Source of the DNA: Rhododendron vialii
Taxonomy: Eukaryota; Streptophyta; Magnoliopsida; Ericales; Ericaceae
Direction: 5' to 3'
Length of the DNA: 64,000 bases
Assembly (NCBI RefSeq): GCF_030253575.1
Contig: NC_080569.1
Location: forward strand, 22,070,001-22,134,000
A program made the position numbers and the translations under genes. The notes under the pieces were generated by a model. That model made no database searches. It was not told the origin of the DNA and saw only the letters and a list, made by a program, of their open reading frames with translations. This document shows, one piece after another, positions 10,076 through 21,814 of the stretch; position 1 is the first letter of the stretch; every line of letters begins with the position of its first letter.

Positions 10076-12960
10076 ATGGAAGATTCAGGCTCTGAAGAAG
10101 ACCAAATCGCCAATCAAACCACAGAAGATATCGAAACCGCGGCGAAAAGATTGAAGACGTCTAACGGCACTCACATACCATATGTATCCGCATCAACCAC
10201 TTGCGGCTGCGATGCGGCAGCTGCGGCGGAGAACTCATTGTCTGCAATGGAAAGGATTTTAGGATATAACTTCCGGAACAAGGATCTATTGCAAGAGGCC
10301 TTGACCCATTCTTCGTGGCCTTACTCGCGTTCCTACGAACGCCTCGAGTTTGTTGGTGATGCCATAATCTGCGTTACGTTTTCGATGTTTGTTTACCATA
10401 CTTATCCTGATCTCGAGCCTGGCCAACTGTCGCGGATACGTGCAGCCAATATCAGTACTGAGAAACTTGCAAGATTGGCTGTAAGACACGGGTTTCATCA
10501 ATATATTCGGATTAATGCACCTGCTGTTGAGGCTAAGGTATTCAATGTATCATTGTCGAATTTAATTTCATGCATACTATAAAACTATTGCATGGATCTG
10601 TACTATTTTTTTCCCCCTGTAATGAAACTTTCTCTTAGAAGTTTAGAACACTAAAGAAGTTAGAGGTTTCCTTTATCTATCTCAAAAACTACGTTTTGTT
10701 TCTGTTTTTATGGAGCAATTTTGAGGTTCATCTTTCGAAGGGGAAGTGCCGTAAACTCAAGAAAACTGGATCAGAACAGAAAAATGTTACATCGAAGGCC
10801 AAAAGAATTGATTCTTCAGTATTTTTTGTGGCCTTTAATGACAGTTTTCAGATACGCGGAGCTAGCATTGTTACTTCTTAGGTTCTTCTGGTCTAGCTGA
10901 ACTAGGAAAATGAAGAATTTTGATGAAAAGAAGAAAAAGATGACGTAGATGCAATCAGCTTCTCCACAGTTTGAATGTGAGATCGATGATTCAGTCACAT
11001 AGTTATTTTTATATGAGCAATGTTTACTCTCTCACGGCCCCTCGCTGAGAAGTTTCTGCTCTTCCCTCAGCCAAAACACACAAGATACAAGATATACGTA
11101 CCCATATTTCTTTGGGTACTGACTGGAGTGCCCCGATGGTGCACAGATCGGCGTGTGCGGCCTGCTTCGGGGTGTCACTTAAATGATCCAAACTATCCAA
11201 TAATTTTAGAATAATTTTTTGAGTGGTCCTACAAAAGATATATTGATCAGATAGCTGTACGTACTTTTTTTTGGTAAAGATAACTGTAAGTACTTGATCC
11301 AATGTTCCATTCATAATATGTGAACGTGATTTTTTGTAGGACAATCTGAAAAATTATTTTAAAATTATTACAGGATTTGGATCACTAAGTGGGCTCCACA
11401 AGCCGGTTTGTGAACCATCGGTGCACTTCAGTACCCATAGTCAAATTGCAAGTTATAGAGTACTATTCCAATCCCATGGTAGGAGAATTTTCTCCTTATC
11501 ATTAATCTCAAGGATGCTTGGAATAAAATCCAATTAAGGCTACGCTCCAACTCACATATGGAGCGTGATATATACAAGTCAGAAAGCCTTTATTCTTGCT
11601 TGAAATCTGTTTGATGGATGCATAAATAAAAGCAAATTTCGTCCATTATACATATGTACTGACACTTGTTTTCAAGTCTTACGATTATACAGATTGAGGA
11701 GTTTGCTTCGAAAGTCCGGCATGATGATGCAGTCACGTACGGTGATCGTTTGAAGGCACCAAAGCTGTTGGCAGACCTTGTTGAGTCCATTGCTGCAGCT
11801 ATTTTTGTTGATTGTAGTTGTGATTTGAAAGAATTCTGGTTGGTGAGCAATACAACGTTGTACATGTCATTTTCATGGTTGTAGTTTTTATGATGTGATG
11901 GCTGTGGATGTTTATATTCTTACGTAGATTTTCAGGAGTATTCTTGAACCTATCGCTATGCTTGAAGACTTAAAGCAACAACCACAGCCGGTTAGCGTGC
12001 TGTACGAGTTATGCCAAAAACAGAGAAAACAAGTGGAAATCAAGTACAGGAAAAACGATTCAGAAAACACCGCCTGTGTTTTTGTAGACGGGGAGTTTGT
12101 TGCTTGCGGATATTCATGTCAAAAGGATTCAGCAAAGATTGATGCTGCAAAACAGGCCGTGTCGAAGTTGACAGAAACCGCCAATGGTAAAGAGATGATG
12201 AAGGGAATTATTGCCTCAACGTATTCAAGTCAAAAGGATTTACCAAGGAATGGTGTAAAAGAGGCTATGAATAAAATGACAGAAACCGTGGATGACAAAA
12301 GTTTGTTGAACGGAATTCCACTTGTACTCAACCAAGTTGGGGAGATTGAAGTTGCAAAGCAGAAGCTGAATCAGTTTTGTGAGAAGAAGCAGTTAGCCAA
12401 GCCAACTTATAGGTGTGGATTTGCTTATTACCCTTAAGAAACACGGATACGGACACAATGTGTTACTTTTTCAAGAACTAGGACGCCTACGCATTAAGTA
12501 CAACTGTACAAGTCAAATACAGTATTCGCATATTTAGGTTTATGTATTCATTTATATGTTATAAGTTACATACGAAAACTTTATGAAGTATTTCTGTCAA
12601 ATTAGGATTAAAAAACAAAAACATAATTAACATTATGAAAATAGAAATCAAAAGACACTTAATAAGTATTCATAGACTAAGCATTCATTACATTTTGAAC
12701 TCTGGCCTAGCTTCAACAAGTGTTGTATATCTGAATAAAATTTCGTTCCTTTCTTTTTCTCATACTTTTTGGTCTTCTGGAACCATAGGGTTGAAAAGGA
12801 ATCCGGGCCTGCTCATGAAAGGAGATTCATATGTTCTGTTCAAATTGATATTGGTAGTGAGCCATACGCGGTATCAGGAAAGGATAAGCCAAGAGTAAAG
12901 GAGGCAGAGAACTCTGCTGCTTCTACAATGCTCCAGATTTTACGAAGACATCTAATTTAG
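10076..12960 (+). CDS. RTL2: RNase III-like protein with two dsRNA-binding domains (RTL2 type)
   Basis: Four exons by hand: 10076-10537, 11693-11842, 11928-12412 and 12789-12960, all with GT-AG introns and a continuous phase, giving 422 residues. The RNase III domain (about 60-200) has the ERLEFVGDA signature and the second acidic motif LLADLVESIAAAIFVD, so the metal-binding acidic residues are kept. A first dsRBD follows in exon 3 (VEIKYRKND ... AAKQAVSKL) and a second spans the exon 3/4 junction (KQKLNQFCEKKQ ... RRFICSVQI ... AENSAASTMLQIL). The order and the blocks AANISTEKLAR, PQPVS and KAPKLLADL match Arabidopsis RTL2 (391 aa), a nucleolar/cytoplasmic RNase III involved in pre-rRNA 3' ETS and small-RNA precursor cleavage. 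The extra length comes from an internal duplication in exon 3. Intron 1 (1155 bp) holds a MITE. Confidence 0.88.
11113..11437. mobile_element. foldback MITE inside intron 1 of the RTL2-like gene
   Basis: Left end tgggtactgactggagtgcc and reversed right end tgggtactgaagtgcaccga match, as do inner arms (gatccaaa, taattttagaataatttttt, gtcctacaaaa). About 325 bp and non-coding. It lies within the intron and does not touch the splice sites. Confidence 0.7.
12111..12332 (+). repeat. tandem duplication within the first dsRBD of the RTL2-like gene
   Basis: Copy 1 (from 12111, tattcatgtcaaaaggatt) and copy 2 (from 12222, tattcaagtcaaaaggatt) run in parallel to acagaaacc (12171 and 12279) and onward to a ggaatt word. 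The offset is 111 bases at the start and 108 later, so one codon was lost. Both copies stay in frame. It duplicates the C-terminal helix of dsRBD1 plus its linker. Confidence 0.75.
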
Positions 12961-13349
12961 AGTGAAAAGGTATGAGTGCAGCACTGCATATAACTGTCAA
13001 TTTCCCGCGATAACTGTCAAGTATAGTATACTACCCCCGTCCCATTTTATTAGTCCCCTGTTCCATGTTGAGATCTACAAAAATGTTAGTCCTATCTGAA
13101 AAATCAAAGAAAAAAAAGATGTTTAGATTTGGAAAAACTAACCGTCATAAATGGTTAAAAATAATTTTGAAAGTGAGAATTAAAGGAGAATAATGGAAAT
13201 TGAAATCAACTTTTTGAGGGGACATGCATTATTCATGTCCCCTTGAAGTTGAAAATTCCAAAACGGACTAACAAAATGGGACGGAGTATTATGCATTATA
13301 CTATACCACAGTGCAGCAGCAGCCTAGCCATCGGAAGGGGAAGTGGTTA
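12961..13349. other. 3' flank of RTL2-like gene with a Stowaway MITE
   Basis: Apart from the MITE at 13031-13286 no structure is seen and no gene. Confidence 0.5.
13031..13286. mobile_element. Stowaway-type MITE
   Basis: CTACCCCCGTCCCATTTT at the left is mirrored by aaaatgggacggag at the right, with TA on both outer sides. It lies about 70 bases after the stop of the RTL2-like gene and may be in its 3' UTR. Confidence 0.85.
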
Positions 13350-15770
13350 CTACGTGGTGGTGCAGCCCTTAATTGGTTGGAGCTGAATAAATCTTTTTTT
13401 GTTCAATAATTGTGCTTGGTAGTTTATTTATTTGTTTTCATATTAAGATAGGATTGGTTTACATGAAGATATAGGTATAGAGATAGGATTTGATCAGTTT
13501 CTTAAGGTCTTTTTAGCCTATAAATAAGATGGTTTGGGTTGTAATCATCAGACTTTGATTAATAAAGATTGAGAGTTGTTTAAAAGCAGGCCTTCAGCTC
13601 TTTTGTGTGTGTCTCTCTCATTTCTTACATGGGTGGAAATGAAGTTACAAGCACAGTGCTCGTTTACAGTTTACTCAGATGACACAACGAAGGAAGTTTG
13701 TGAGGAGTACACTAGATTGTTCTATAGTTCGGCGACTAGATTGAAGTTTATATGGAATGAAGAGGTTATGATCTCCATGTATCGTTAGGGTTTAAATCCA
13801 CAAATCTCCTGTAGATTGGTTGCCAATGAACTTCACCATATGGCAGACGCTGTCCAAGTCGCCCTTCAAATAAAGGAAGAGGTTCGAAAGAGTGCTCCTG
13901 TACATTCGTCAATTGATGCTGTTAAGAGAAACAAGAAAACTGTGGATCCCATTTCTAGCAAAGCTCCTAAACTGGCCTTCTCATGCTATTCCATCATCTT
14001 TTCCGGCATCATTTGGAGGTAATTTTAAGTGAAAATGCTTTAATTGTCTAGGTTTTGGACTTCAAGCTCGAGATTGTCCTTCTCCCAAGCTTAATGGACC
14101 AATTAATTAAGCCATTTGCTTGTTGCGCACCGATTTTTACCTGCCATTGCTTCTCCGCTTGTTATGGCAAAAAGATGTCGCTTTTGAAAGGTTGAATTTT
14201 AATTGCAACAGAGTGTGGAAATTGACTTTTGACAGCTTTGACTCGGGTTTTATTTGAAGAACAGTAAATCCAGGAGTCCATGCGATGCATGAATTGTTGT
14301 TCTACTATTTGATTTGCAAGTGGTGGCGTGAAATTGGACGTCAACATTTCTGTACTGCAGAATGAAGCTAATCTACATGCCCAAGAATGCGAGAAGTCAA
14401 AGCTTGATGAAGTAGTTCATAACCCGCTTGTTTTCAAACCCGAGGAAGAGTTGCAAGATAATGTGGTTGACATTATTCGTCTTCTATTCGCTGCAAGAAA
14501 AAGAAGACATGAATGATGCCAAAGAGTTGCAACGCGGTCATATTTTTAGTGATTTGACACCGGAAGTTGCAGAAAAATGTTGCATCTGAAGAAGCTGTGA
14601 ACACATTTGGGTTTTGAAAGTAGAGTACATCCCAAGCCGTATCATAGGCCTGGTTCCCCAATTACCAAGCTGAAGGTCGACAAACAACTCTGTCACATCC
14701 GCTATCGGTAGACATTGAGGTGTAACATTATGCCTCTTAAATTGTCGTATTCTCTTGGGCTGCACATGGTTATGGGATCGTGATGTTGAGCATTGTGGTC
14801 ATGCGAGCACTTTCTCTTATGTAATGGCGGAGGGAGCATATGCCCACGGAGGCACATGCTTCCACTGCAATGTTCAATTTTTTTCATCTCAAATATTTGA
14901 ACTAATTTGCGTCTTTGATTAAATACTTCGCACTTAAAACTTTACGTTTCCTTCTTCAGAACATAACAGATAGGTAATTCAAGAGAATCATTTTTTTAGA
15001 CGTAGCACAAAAATGAGGGATTGTTTGCTTAGTATTTGTTCATTGGTCCTTTTTGGAATGAGGCAATTTTGTTGACTTTACGATTTCTTCTCATCTAAAC
15101 TTCAAAAAAATAATTCTTTAAGCTAAATATGCAAAGAGTTCACTAAAGACGATTGTTTCCTTCGAAAGGAAAATAAATAAACAAGAAAAACTAGATGGAC
15201 ATATTTGATTCGGTCTTATCTTGAGTGCAATTTTTTTTCCCTATCTCAGTCATTGGCTGTGGAGTAAAATTTTTGTTACTTGAAATTGTGTTTAGTAGGT
15301 GCTCCCACTAATGCCACTTCTTGGCTATGCCACTGCTCTTTTGTGGATGGCGAGACAAAGTACATTCTCACTTATGCCACGGATTTTTGTCATGTCAAAG
15401 TGGAAAAGAACTTCATGTTGAAACTACGTATTTCTCGTTTAGACAGTGTTCTTGGTTCTGGTTCTAACTCGTCGGAGTCGAGTTGGTTCAGTCCTTAATT
15501 GGTTAGAGTGGAATAATCCTCTGTGGAAGCCCCATGTCAAGCAACACGGGAATAAATCTTTTTGGTCCGATGATTGTGCTTGGAAGTTAAGTTATTTCTT
15601 TCCGTATTATGATAGTAGGATTTATTTAATTATTCGAAGATAGAGAGATGATTTGATCAATTTGTTGATATTTTGTGATTATCTTTTATTAAGGTTGTTA
15701 ATAAGATGATTAATAATGCAATCATCAGACTTCGATCTATAAGATTGAGAGTTGTTCGAAACACTATGCC
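13350..15770 (+). mobile_element. decayed LTR-type retroelement (fossil), possibly copia-like and non-autonomous
   Basis: Two diverged direct repeats about 2.2 kb apart bound the region: about 13368-13580 and 15498-15755. Shared words in the same order are ccttaattggtt, aataaatctttttt, attgtgcttgg, gatttgatca, aataagatg, aatcatcagactt and aagattgagagttgtt. The last block resembles the transcribed end of plant copia LTRs. The interior has short gag-like fragments only. It is old and broken; exact ends and superfamily are unsure. Confidence 0.4.
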
Positions 15771-16289
15771 TGGTTTACCAAGTGGTTTAAGACTGGGTTT
15801 TATTTAATTTTCTGGTTTGAACCTGTCGGATAAAATGGAGCTTTAGGCTCAACCTTTCCCTCTGCAAATTGTATTCTTATTATTCAGAAGAATGCATATG
15901 AGTTTATATTCTCCCCCGCGCAATACGAGATCCAGCTTTCAATATCAACGTAATCCTTCCACACCGCAATACAACACAGGAGATTTCCTAATCAAATCTT
16001 TCCCCACTGATTTCAGATCAAATCCAACTTTATAAAAATTACTAGGCGTAGCTGGCCGGGCACCCTGTTATTCCAAAAAAAAAAAAAAAACCCGCTAGTA
16101 TAATGCTCAGTTCGGACGCCTAGCTCTGCAGAGTACAACAGAACAATTTCCTACGCTATCAAATATAGCTGTTAAGCTGTGAAATAGATCAACCGAAATC
16201 CCAACAATAAACAGCTTCACCATGACAACTGCACCAAACAAGGTAACACAAAGATGGTGTTCGCTCTTCTAGCGAGAAGATTCAGATTG
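15771..16289. other. 3' flank of the PLPBP gene, no gene seen
   Basis: Contains an A16 run near 16075-16090 and otherwise unremarkable sequence; the minus-strand 3' UTR of the neighbouring gene probably lies in its right part. Confidence 0.45.
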
Positions 16290-19200
16290 CTAGTTTGATT
16301 GTTTTTTCGGATACTCCCTTGCTCCAAATATGGTTGATCCAATTCTCACATTGGTACTTCCTAGTTCAACCTGCACCAATCATCAAGTCTATCCATTAGG
16401 TTACCACTCTCTGCTGCAACTCTACTTCAATGAATTGCAATTGAAGTATATTATAACAAGCATGATCAGGCTGATGAAGCAAAAAGTTTTCAACATATGC
16501 CACTTTGAAAAATTAAGTTTCGTGGTACAATAGGAAAAAATTTATCATCATCCTCCTGTCTTTTTTTTCCTCCAACAAAGAAATTTACCAACATCATGGG
16601 AATTTTCTCAATAAAGTTCCAGTTCCAAGTAAGCACCAGAAATTCACTTACAGCTAGCTCAAAGTCTCCAGACATCCCCATTGATAGCTCACACTGCTCT
16701 TCAGCAATTCCAAGTGCCTCGCAAACTTCACTTCTACAGCTTGCTAACGTCTGATACCAACACACTGATGGTGTCAGGAAACTTTAAAAGCATGAGAAAC
16801 CAGAGAAAAATATTCACAACAAGGGAACAACTGAGAACCACAGAACCAAAAGATATGTATATCAGCAGAAACAGCACCTTGAAGTTCTCTGGTGTTGAAG
16901 TATAATCTGGCATCCCTATTGTCATTAGGCCACAAAATTCAAGGTTTGGACAGGCCATACTAACATGTTTCACAAGTTCCAAGCACCCAGACGGATGGAC
17001 ACCAAATTTTGCTGCAAACAAGGCGAAAAATAAAAATCCTCATACGTTCTTCTCCACTGGCATTTTTACTTGATTAAGGGGTTAGTGGTCAGAAAAAGCT
17101 AAAATGTTTGGAACCATCAAACACAACAGTAACTTACATTCTTCTCCACTGGTATTTACTTGGACCAAGACTCTCAATGGTTTCCTTTCAATGTTTTCCA
17201 CCACACGGTTAAGGTTATTTGCTATCTGAGAAACACAAAAAGCAAAAATCTGCATGTTCACTAGTAAATCAAAAGCTGGAAGAGACACAAGTAATCCAAT
17301 TAAACACCTATTTCATTAATGATTAGTTCTCCCTTTGTCCCACTCTGTTTGTCCATCTTTCCATTTTAAAATGCCCCAAATGTTTTCGACTTGAAAAGTC
17401 AAAGCATAAAACATATATTTTTCCAAAACTCTCTCTTAATAATGGTATAGAGAATCTTAAAAGTGGGGAGAAAAAGGGACATTGTTAAAGTTGAATTTGA
17501 GTTCACTAAATGCATGCCCTTTTAAAAAGTTGGAATTCCCTATATAGACAAACAAAACTGGACGGGCAGAGAATTACATCTCGGAAAATTCATCTTCCAT
17601 TCTTAAAATAAGAATGTAATTGAGAATATGAGAATATCACACCTAATCCAAACACTTGCTCTTTCCTTCTTCTTTTTTTGGTGCTTAGGAAGGATAACTT
17701 TTGCTCTTACATGAGAACTTAAAATACAACTTGTAATATATCATATTGGAGTCAGTGTTCACCTTCTGATCATCTACAGTCTCCACCATGGCCAGGTTTG
17801 GCACACCAGCTGTGCAATGGAATAAGAAATAAAAAGACTTGAACATCCAGAATTAGAACAAGGCAGTTCACACTTGACAGATAACAAACATGCACAATTG
17901 AGAAGAATTGAGCAACAAAAACAATAAGTAACCGAGAAACTTCAAATGCCTGGCCTGTACGAGTCATACTAGACAAATGCTCCACCTCTTGTTTGACACA
18001 AACAAAGTCACAAAAAGAAGTATCAAAAAGGAAACTATACCAGGAGAAGGAAAAGACAAACAAAGTAAGAGCATCTCCAGCCCTGACCCATTTTTTAACC
18101 CAAATTTGAGAGAAAATTTGGGTCAAAAGCTCTATTTGGGTATGTCAAAATTGATTTCCGATTTCAGTGAAACTTTTGCTATCACAGCTACATTCACTCA
18201 TTAATGATCTGCTGCTCAGGGAACACTCGTTACGAAGAAAAGGAGAGGTTACTCTCATCCTACACTAGGTCACCCTTGGGGGGAGGTAACATTTACCTGT
18301 TTGACGGAGGAGAATTGGCAGGATCTGCAGTAATTTGAGCATTAGGGAATTCGTTCGGATCCCCAAGGTATCACACAAGGAGCACATCCTCAGGAATAGG
18401 GAGAGTTTCCAGCGAAGACCCTTTAACATATCAAATTTTTACCAAGACAATTGGTAGTTCCAACCAATAAGAATCCTAATGAATTTTCTGCAATGCTACA
18501 CCCATTTTTTAACCCCAATTTAGTGTTTTCCAGCTTTTTCCTCCAAAATTTAAGTCAAAATGGCACATTTGTAAATATTAAGAAGTGAAAAGAGGTGTCG
18601 AGAAAAAAGGGTATGGATTTGGGTCCCCCCAAATTTGAGTAAGGGAAAGGGTAAACTCAAAATGGATAGGTTAATGGGTATGTCATTGGAGATGAACCTT
18701 AGTGTTTTTACTCAAATTTTAGGTTTGGGTAGAAAAAAGGAAGACTTAGCCAAAAATCCCTCATATTTACATTTTTTGAGCTCAAGGACAAGCACATTTT
18801 GCAATCAAACATAAGAACCAACACATTTTGCAACTAAACACAAGGACAAGTGTGTTGCATGATTACTAAAATACACTTTCTGCAAAACTAGTAAAAGTTC
18901 ACTAATAACTGAAAGTGCCTAAAACCTTAGGGTACCCTATGAAATTGCCTAAAACCCTAGGGTACCATATGAAAGTGCCTAAAATCCTAAATCCTATGAA
19001 AGTGCCTAAATCACTAAAACCCTATAATAGGAAAGTACACCCTAAAATCTTATAAAAGTGCCTAAACCTTAGGGTACCCTACCCTACCCTAGGATACCCT
19101 ACCCTAGGGTAGTTTTTTTGTGAAAATATATTTTGTCCTTGTGGCTCAACAACCCAAAAAGTTGAAGGACTTCTACTGAAAACTATTTTGATGCTGTCTT

Positions 19201-21401
19201 TCACCTAAATGAAAACTATTTTATTGTCCTTATGCCTAATTTTCCCTGGAAAAAAGGGTAGGGATCGGAGATGCTCTAAAGGATACTCCCTCTGTCCAGT
19301 ATTGGTAGCACCTCTTGGGAGTTCAAACTTTTTAAGAAGACTTGTAATAGCTGAATCCCAATATCAAATTGCAAAGCATAATTTCAAACACTGCCCCTTA
19401 AAATAGTTTTCGTATGGGATAGTTTTTAAAAACTCAAACATCTCATGCCTTGACTTTTAAAAAAGAACCGAATCTAAATTGAGAGTCCATTATTTCATTT
19501 TGGGTTCCAAAATGATGGCCCTTTTCCAAAAATAGAAAGAAAAATTTGGTGATTTTCCAAAAGAATACCTCAAAGGTGAATATAAGTGTTATAAAGTCGG
19601 TAGAATATAGGGGTAATGGTGGAAATAATAGGCATTGTAGGTGTAATCATTGCATGTCTCCTTAAATAGTTGGAATCCTCAAAAGGGACTCTCAATTTGG
19701 AACCAAGGGAGTATAACTTTTCCAATTGTTGGCTTCAATCTTTCCACCACTAAATTCTAACATCAATATACACATTTTCCCTTATTTAACTAGTAGCCCG
19801 GTGGCTTATGGCTCACTCCCATAGGGTTTGGATGGCTAGGAGGTCACAGGTTCAAGTCGTGCTAACGATGCCCTCTCGAACTTGGTCCTCCTGAAAAGCC
19901 CAATTGTGGTCCACTAGCCCTTGGTGTGGCGGTAATTGCTATGGCTTTTTGGCCCCTTCCGGGGCCCACCGCGGGCCTGGAGTCCCTATGTTCATGCCCA
20001 GGGGAGGGTTACTATGCCCGGTTGCCTCCTCCTCCATCCTTTAACTTAGCAAAAAAACCTACTCAAAGTACAACCCAAGAGACCCCAAGCCTGCAAGAGG
20101 GGTCAATTCCTTGAATGAATCCTTCCACTTGGCTTAAAATACTGATATCTCTTTCCGAAAGTAAAATATTAAACATAATAACCCATCACAGCATAATTTT
20201 GAGAGAAGAAAACAAAAGGAAATCTACCACAAAAGAAGTCTCATCTGAAACCTATAGGTTAAAGTTATTTTCATAGCAATGCTCATAATTTAAGATTCCT
20301 TGGCAAGTCAAAATCACTTTATATAGTCCATAATGCTTCATTACTTGAGGTACTGTTCCTGCTGCTTATTTATTTTCTCATAACTTAATTATACCCAATT
20401 CAGAGGCCCATTCGTTTTACAGTTAGACAAATGAAATCAATCCATAACAACATGTCTATGTATCAAGCATATGCGCAATAGAGAAAGAGAGCATACTTAG
20501 GAGAGGCTTCACTTTGTTGCTTTGCAAATTGCCAATAAAATGCCACTCAATATCTTCCGGAAGCTGCATTTGTTGCCACTCACGACAAGTTAAAACACTT
20601 CCTTTAAATTCAACCAACATTTAAATTTCCACTGCATTTGTTGCCAATAAATTTACTGCCCAGTAACCTCAAATAAAAACCCCACAAATGGAGTTCTTTC
20701 ATTCCCTAACTAGATTGTGCTTGGAATCTCTACAAAAACCAAGAGATTAAAATTTTTCCCTAAAAGAAACCAACCAAAAAAAATTCGCTCCTAACCAGAC
20801 AATTAGAGCTATGCAACCCCCCCCCCCCCCCCCCCCCCGCGTAGAGAGTAGGTTTCTAGAGAAAGCATACGAGTTTAAAAAAATAACTTTCAAGTAAAGG
20901 GTGGCACTAAAATGAAGAAACGAGATCCTTTTGGTGCTAAAAATGCTGTCTTTCTTGGCCATGCTAAACATAGACTTTGATTGTCGGAGCTATAGATAAG
21001 AATTATATTTAGGGTCTACCATTAAAGATAAAGCAGAAAACCCACATAGAATTCAGTTAAAAAAAAAATTTTAATTTCCTCATAACCTGAGGCGCTTTCT
21101 CGAGGATCTCCTGGACGTAGTTTTCGCCGAAGCAGCGGTGGCCGGCGTCGTATACTTGGCGGACGAGAGAGACGGGCTTGGTTTTGCTGACGGCGACGAC
21201 TCTGATCCGGTCGGAGGATCTGCCGGACCTCTCGGCGGCTTGGTGGACGCGGTGGAGGACCGACCGGAGAGCCGTGGCTGCTACGCCGTCCATGGCGGAA
21301 GCGGCCATCGGTGGAGATCCCGGCTGCTGCTGGTGCCCTTGATTTGATGGGTCTTCTTCGATTTGCCTGTCCCTATTATTGGCTTCGTGATTGTTCATCA
21401 C
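16290..21401 (-). CDS. PLPBP: pyridoxal phosphate homeostasis protein (YggS/PLPBP family)
   Basis: Seven exons on the minus strand: 21087-21401, 20497-20563, 17763-17809, 17138-17225, 16878-17011, 16652-16750 and 16290-16370. Every junction has GT-AG and the phase is continuous, giving 276 residues. Family blocks appear in order: VVAVSKTKP (its Lys forms the Schiff base with PLP), [75 protein letters not shown] and [13 protein letters not shown]. The family binds PLP without known catalysis and buffers free PLP. The match to Arabidopsis At4g26860-type proteins (about 244 aa) is strong. The excess is an N-terminal, Gln/Asn-rich extension; translation could instead start at the Met codon at 21306-21308 (MAASAMDG), which fits the usual start. 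Intron 2 (2687 bp) is swollen by several transposons. Confidence 0.92.
17326..17574. mobile_element. Stowaway-type MITE in intron 3 of the PLPBP gene
   Basis: Left tctccctttgtcccactctg, then tttgtcc; right gacaaacaaaactggacggg, then cagaga, in inverted order. Arms are degenerate, suggesting an older insertion than the other copies. Confidence 0.65.
18068..19279. mobile_element. nested MITE complex in intron 2 of the PLPBP gene
   Basis: Outer ends taagagcatctccagccc (18065 on) and ggatcggagatgctctaa (to 19279) are inverted. A second copy of the acccattttttaacccaaat start occurs at 18499 with an inverted ggtatgtcattggagatg end near 18679-18696, so one element of this family sits within or beside another. 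A unit-repeat block at 18910-19110 lies inside. Confidence 0.55.
18910..19110. repeat. degenerate minisatellite, about 30-bp unit
   Basis: Repeated gaaagtgcctaaaaccctag, then ggtaccctat, in five to six imperfect copies, followed by a ccctaccctagga run. The aaccctag word looks like plant telomere sequence but the array is not a telomeric (TTTAGGG)n tract. Confidence 0.7.
19286..19711. mobile_element. Stowaway-type MITE, 426 bp
   Basis: TA-CTCCCTCTGTCCAGTATTGG at the left; aaccaagggag-TA at the right. It abuts the preceding MITE complex within seven bases. Confidence 0.65.
19793..20050 (+). mobile_element. tRNA-derived SINE in intron 2 of the PLPBP gene
   Basis: Starts agcccggtggcttatggctc with a box A-like tggcttatggctc and, about 40 bases on, a box B-like ggttcaagtcg (19851-19861), the internal RNA polymerase III promoter of tRNA-derived SINEs. 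A GC-richer body follows (ggccccttccggggccca) and it ends near ctccatcctttaacttagc before an A run. Inserted antisense to the gene. Confidence 0.65.
20817..20838. repeat. C22 homopolymer
   Basis: Uninterrupted run of 22 C in intron 1 of the PLPBP gene, which is a G-run on the transcribed minus strand. Its length may be partly an assembly estimate. Confidence 0.9.
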
Positions 21402-21653
21402 AGTTTCACCGTCTGGCTTTGCTATCCGAAAAACGTTAACATGTGAATTCAGAAAAATCTAATTTGGTTATTACACTCTGACAAAATTTTCTCAGTAATG
21501 TGGAGTACTTTCCATTATAAAAAATAAATCGGCATCTTGTTTAGGGACCCTACTTAGGTTTATTTTTAAGGGGAGAATTTTGCATAACTTCACTGTCGCA
21601 GTTTTCAAACCCATCTAATTCATTTCTAAGTTTCATAACCCACTACGTTCATT

Positions 21654-21729
21654 AATAATTTTAATGACAAAAATACTCCATCTAAGAAACAAATAATTTT
21701 AATGACAAAAATACTCCATCTAAGAAACA
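21654..21729. repeat. two tandem copies of a 38-bp unit
   Basis: The unit aataattttaatgacaaaaa, then tactccatctaagaaac, occurs twice in a row without differences by eye, at the inner edge of the left TIR of the Mutator-like element. Confidence 0.85.
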
Positions 21730-21814
21730 AGGGCCTTGTTTGACTAACACGAAAATATATTTTTTTCATTTTTTCCATTTTTGTTGCAATCAAGCCGCCG
21801 CCGCCGTCACGCCA

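Noticed and set aside
13576-14022. Additional host gene downstream of the RTL2-like gene
   Set aside because: Short frames lie between the two direct repeats of an LTR-type fossil and have only weak gag-like character.
18910-19110. Interstitial telomere
   Set aside because: The unit is about 30 bases with gaaagtgcctaaaaccctag, not (TTTAGGG)n; only short words look telomeric.
19793-19870. Functional tRNA gene
   Set aside because: Boxes A and B are present but no cloverleaf can be drawn, and the unit continues into a SINE body.
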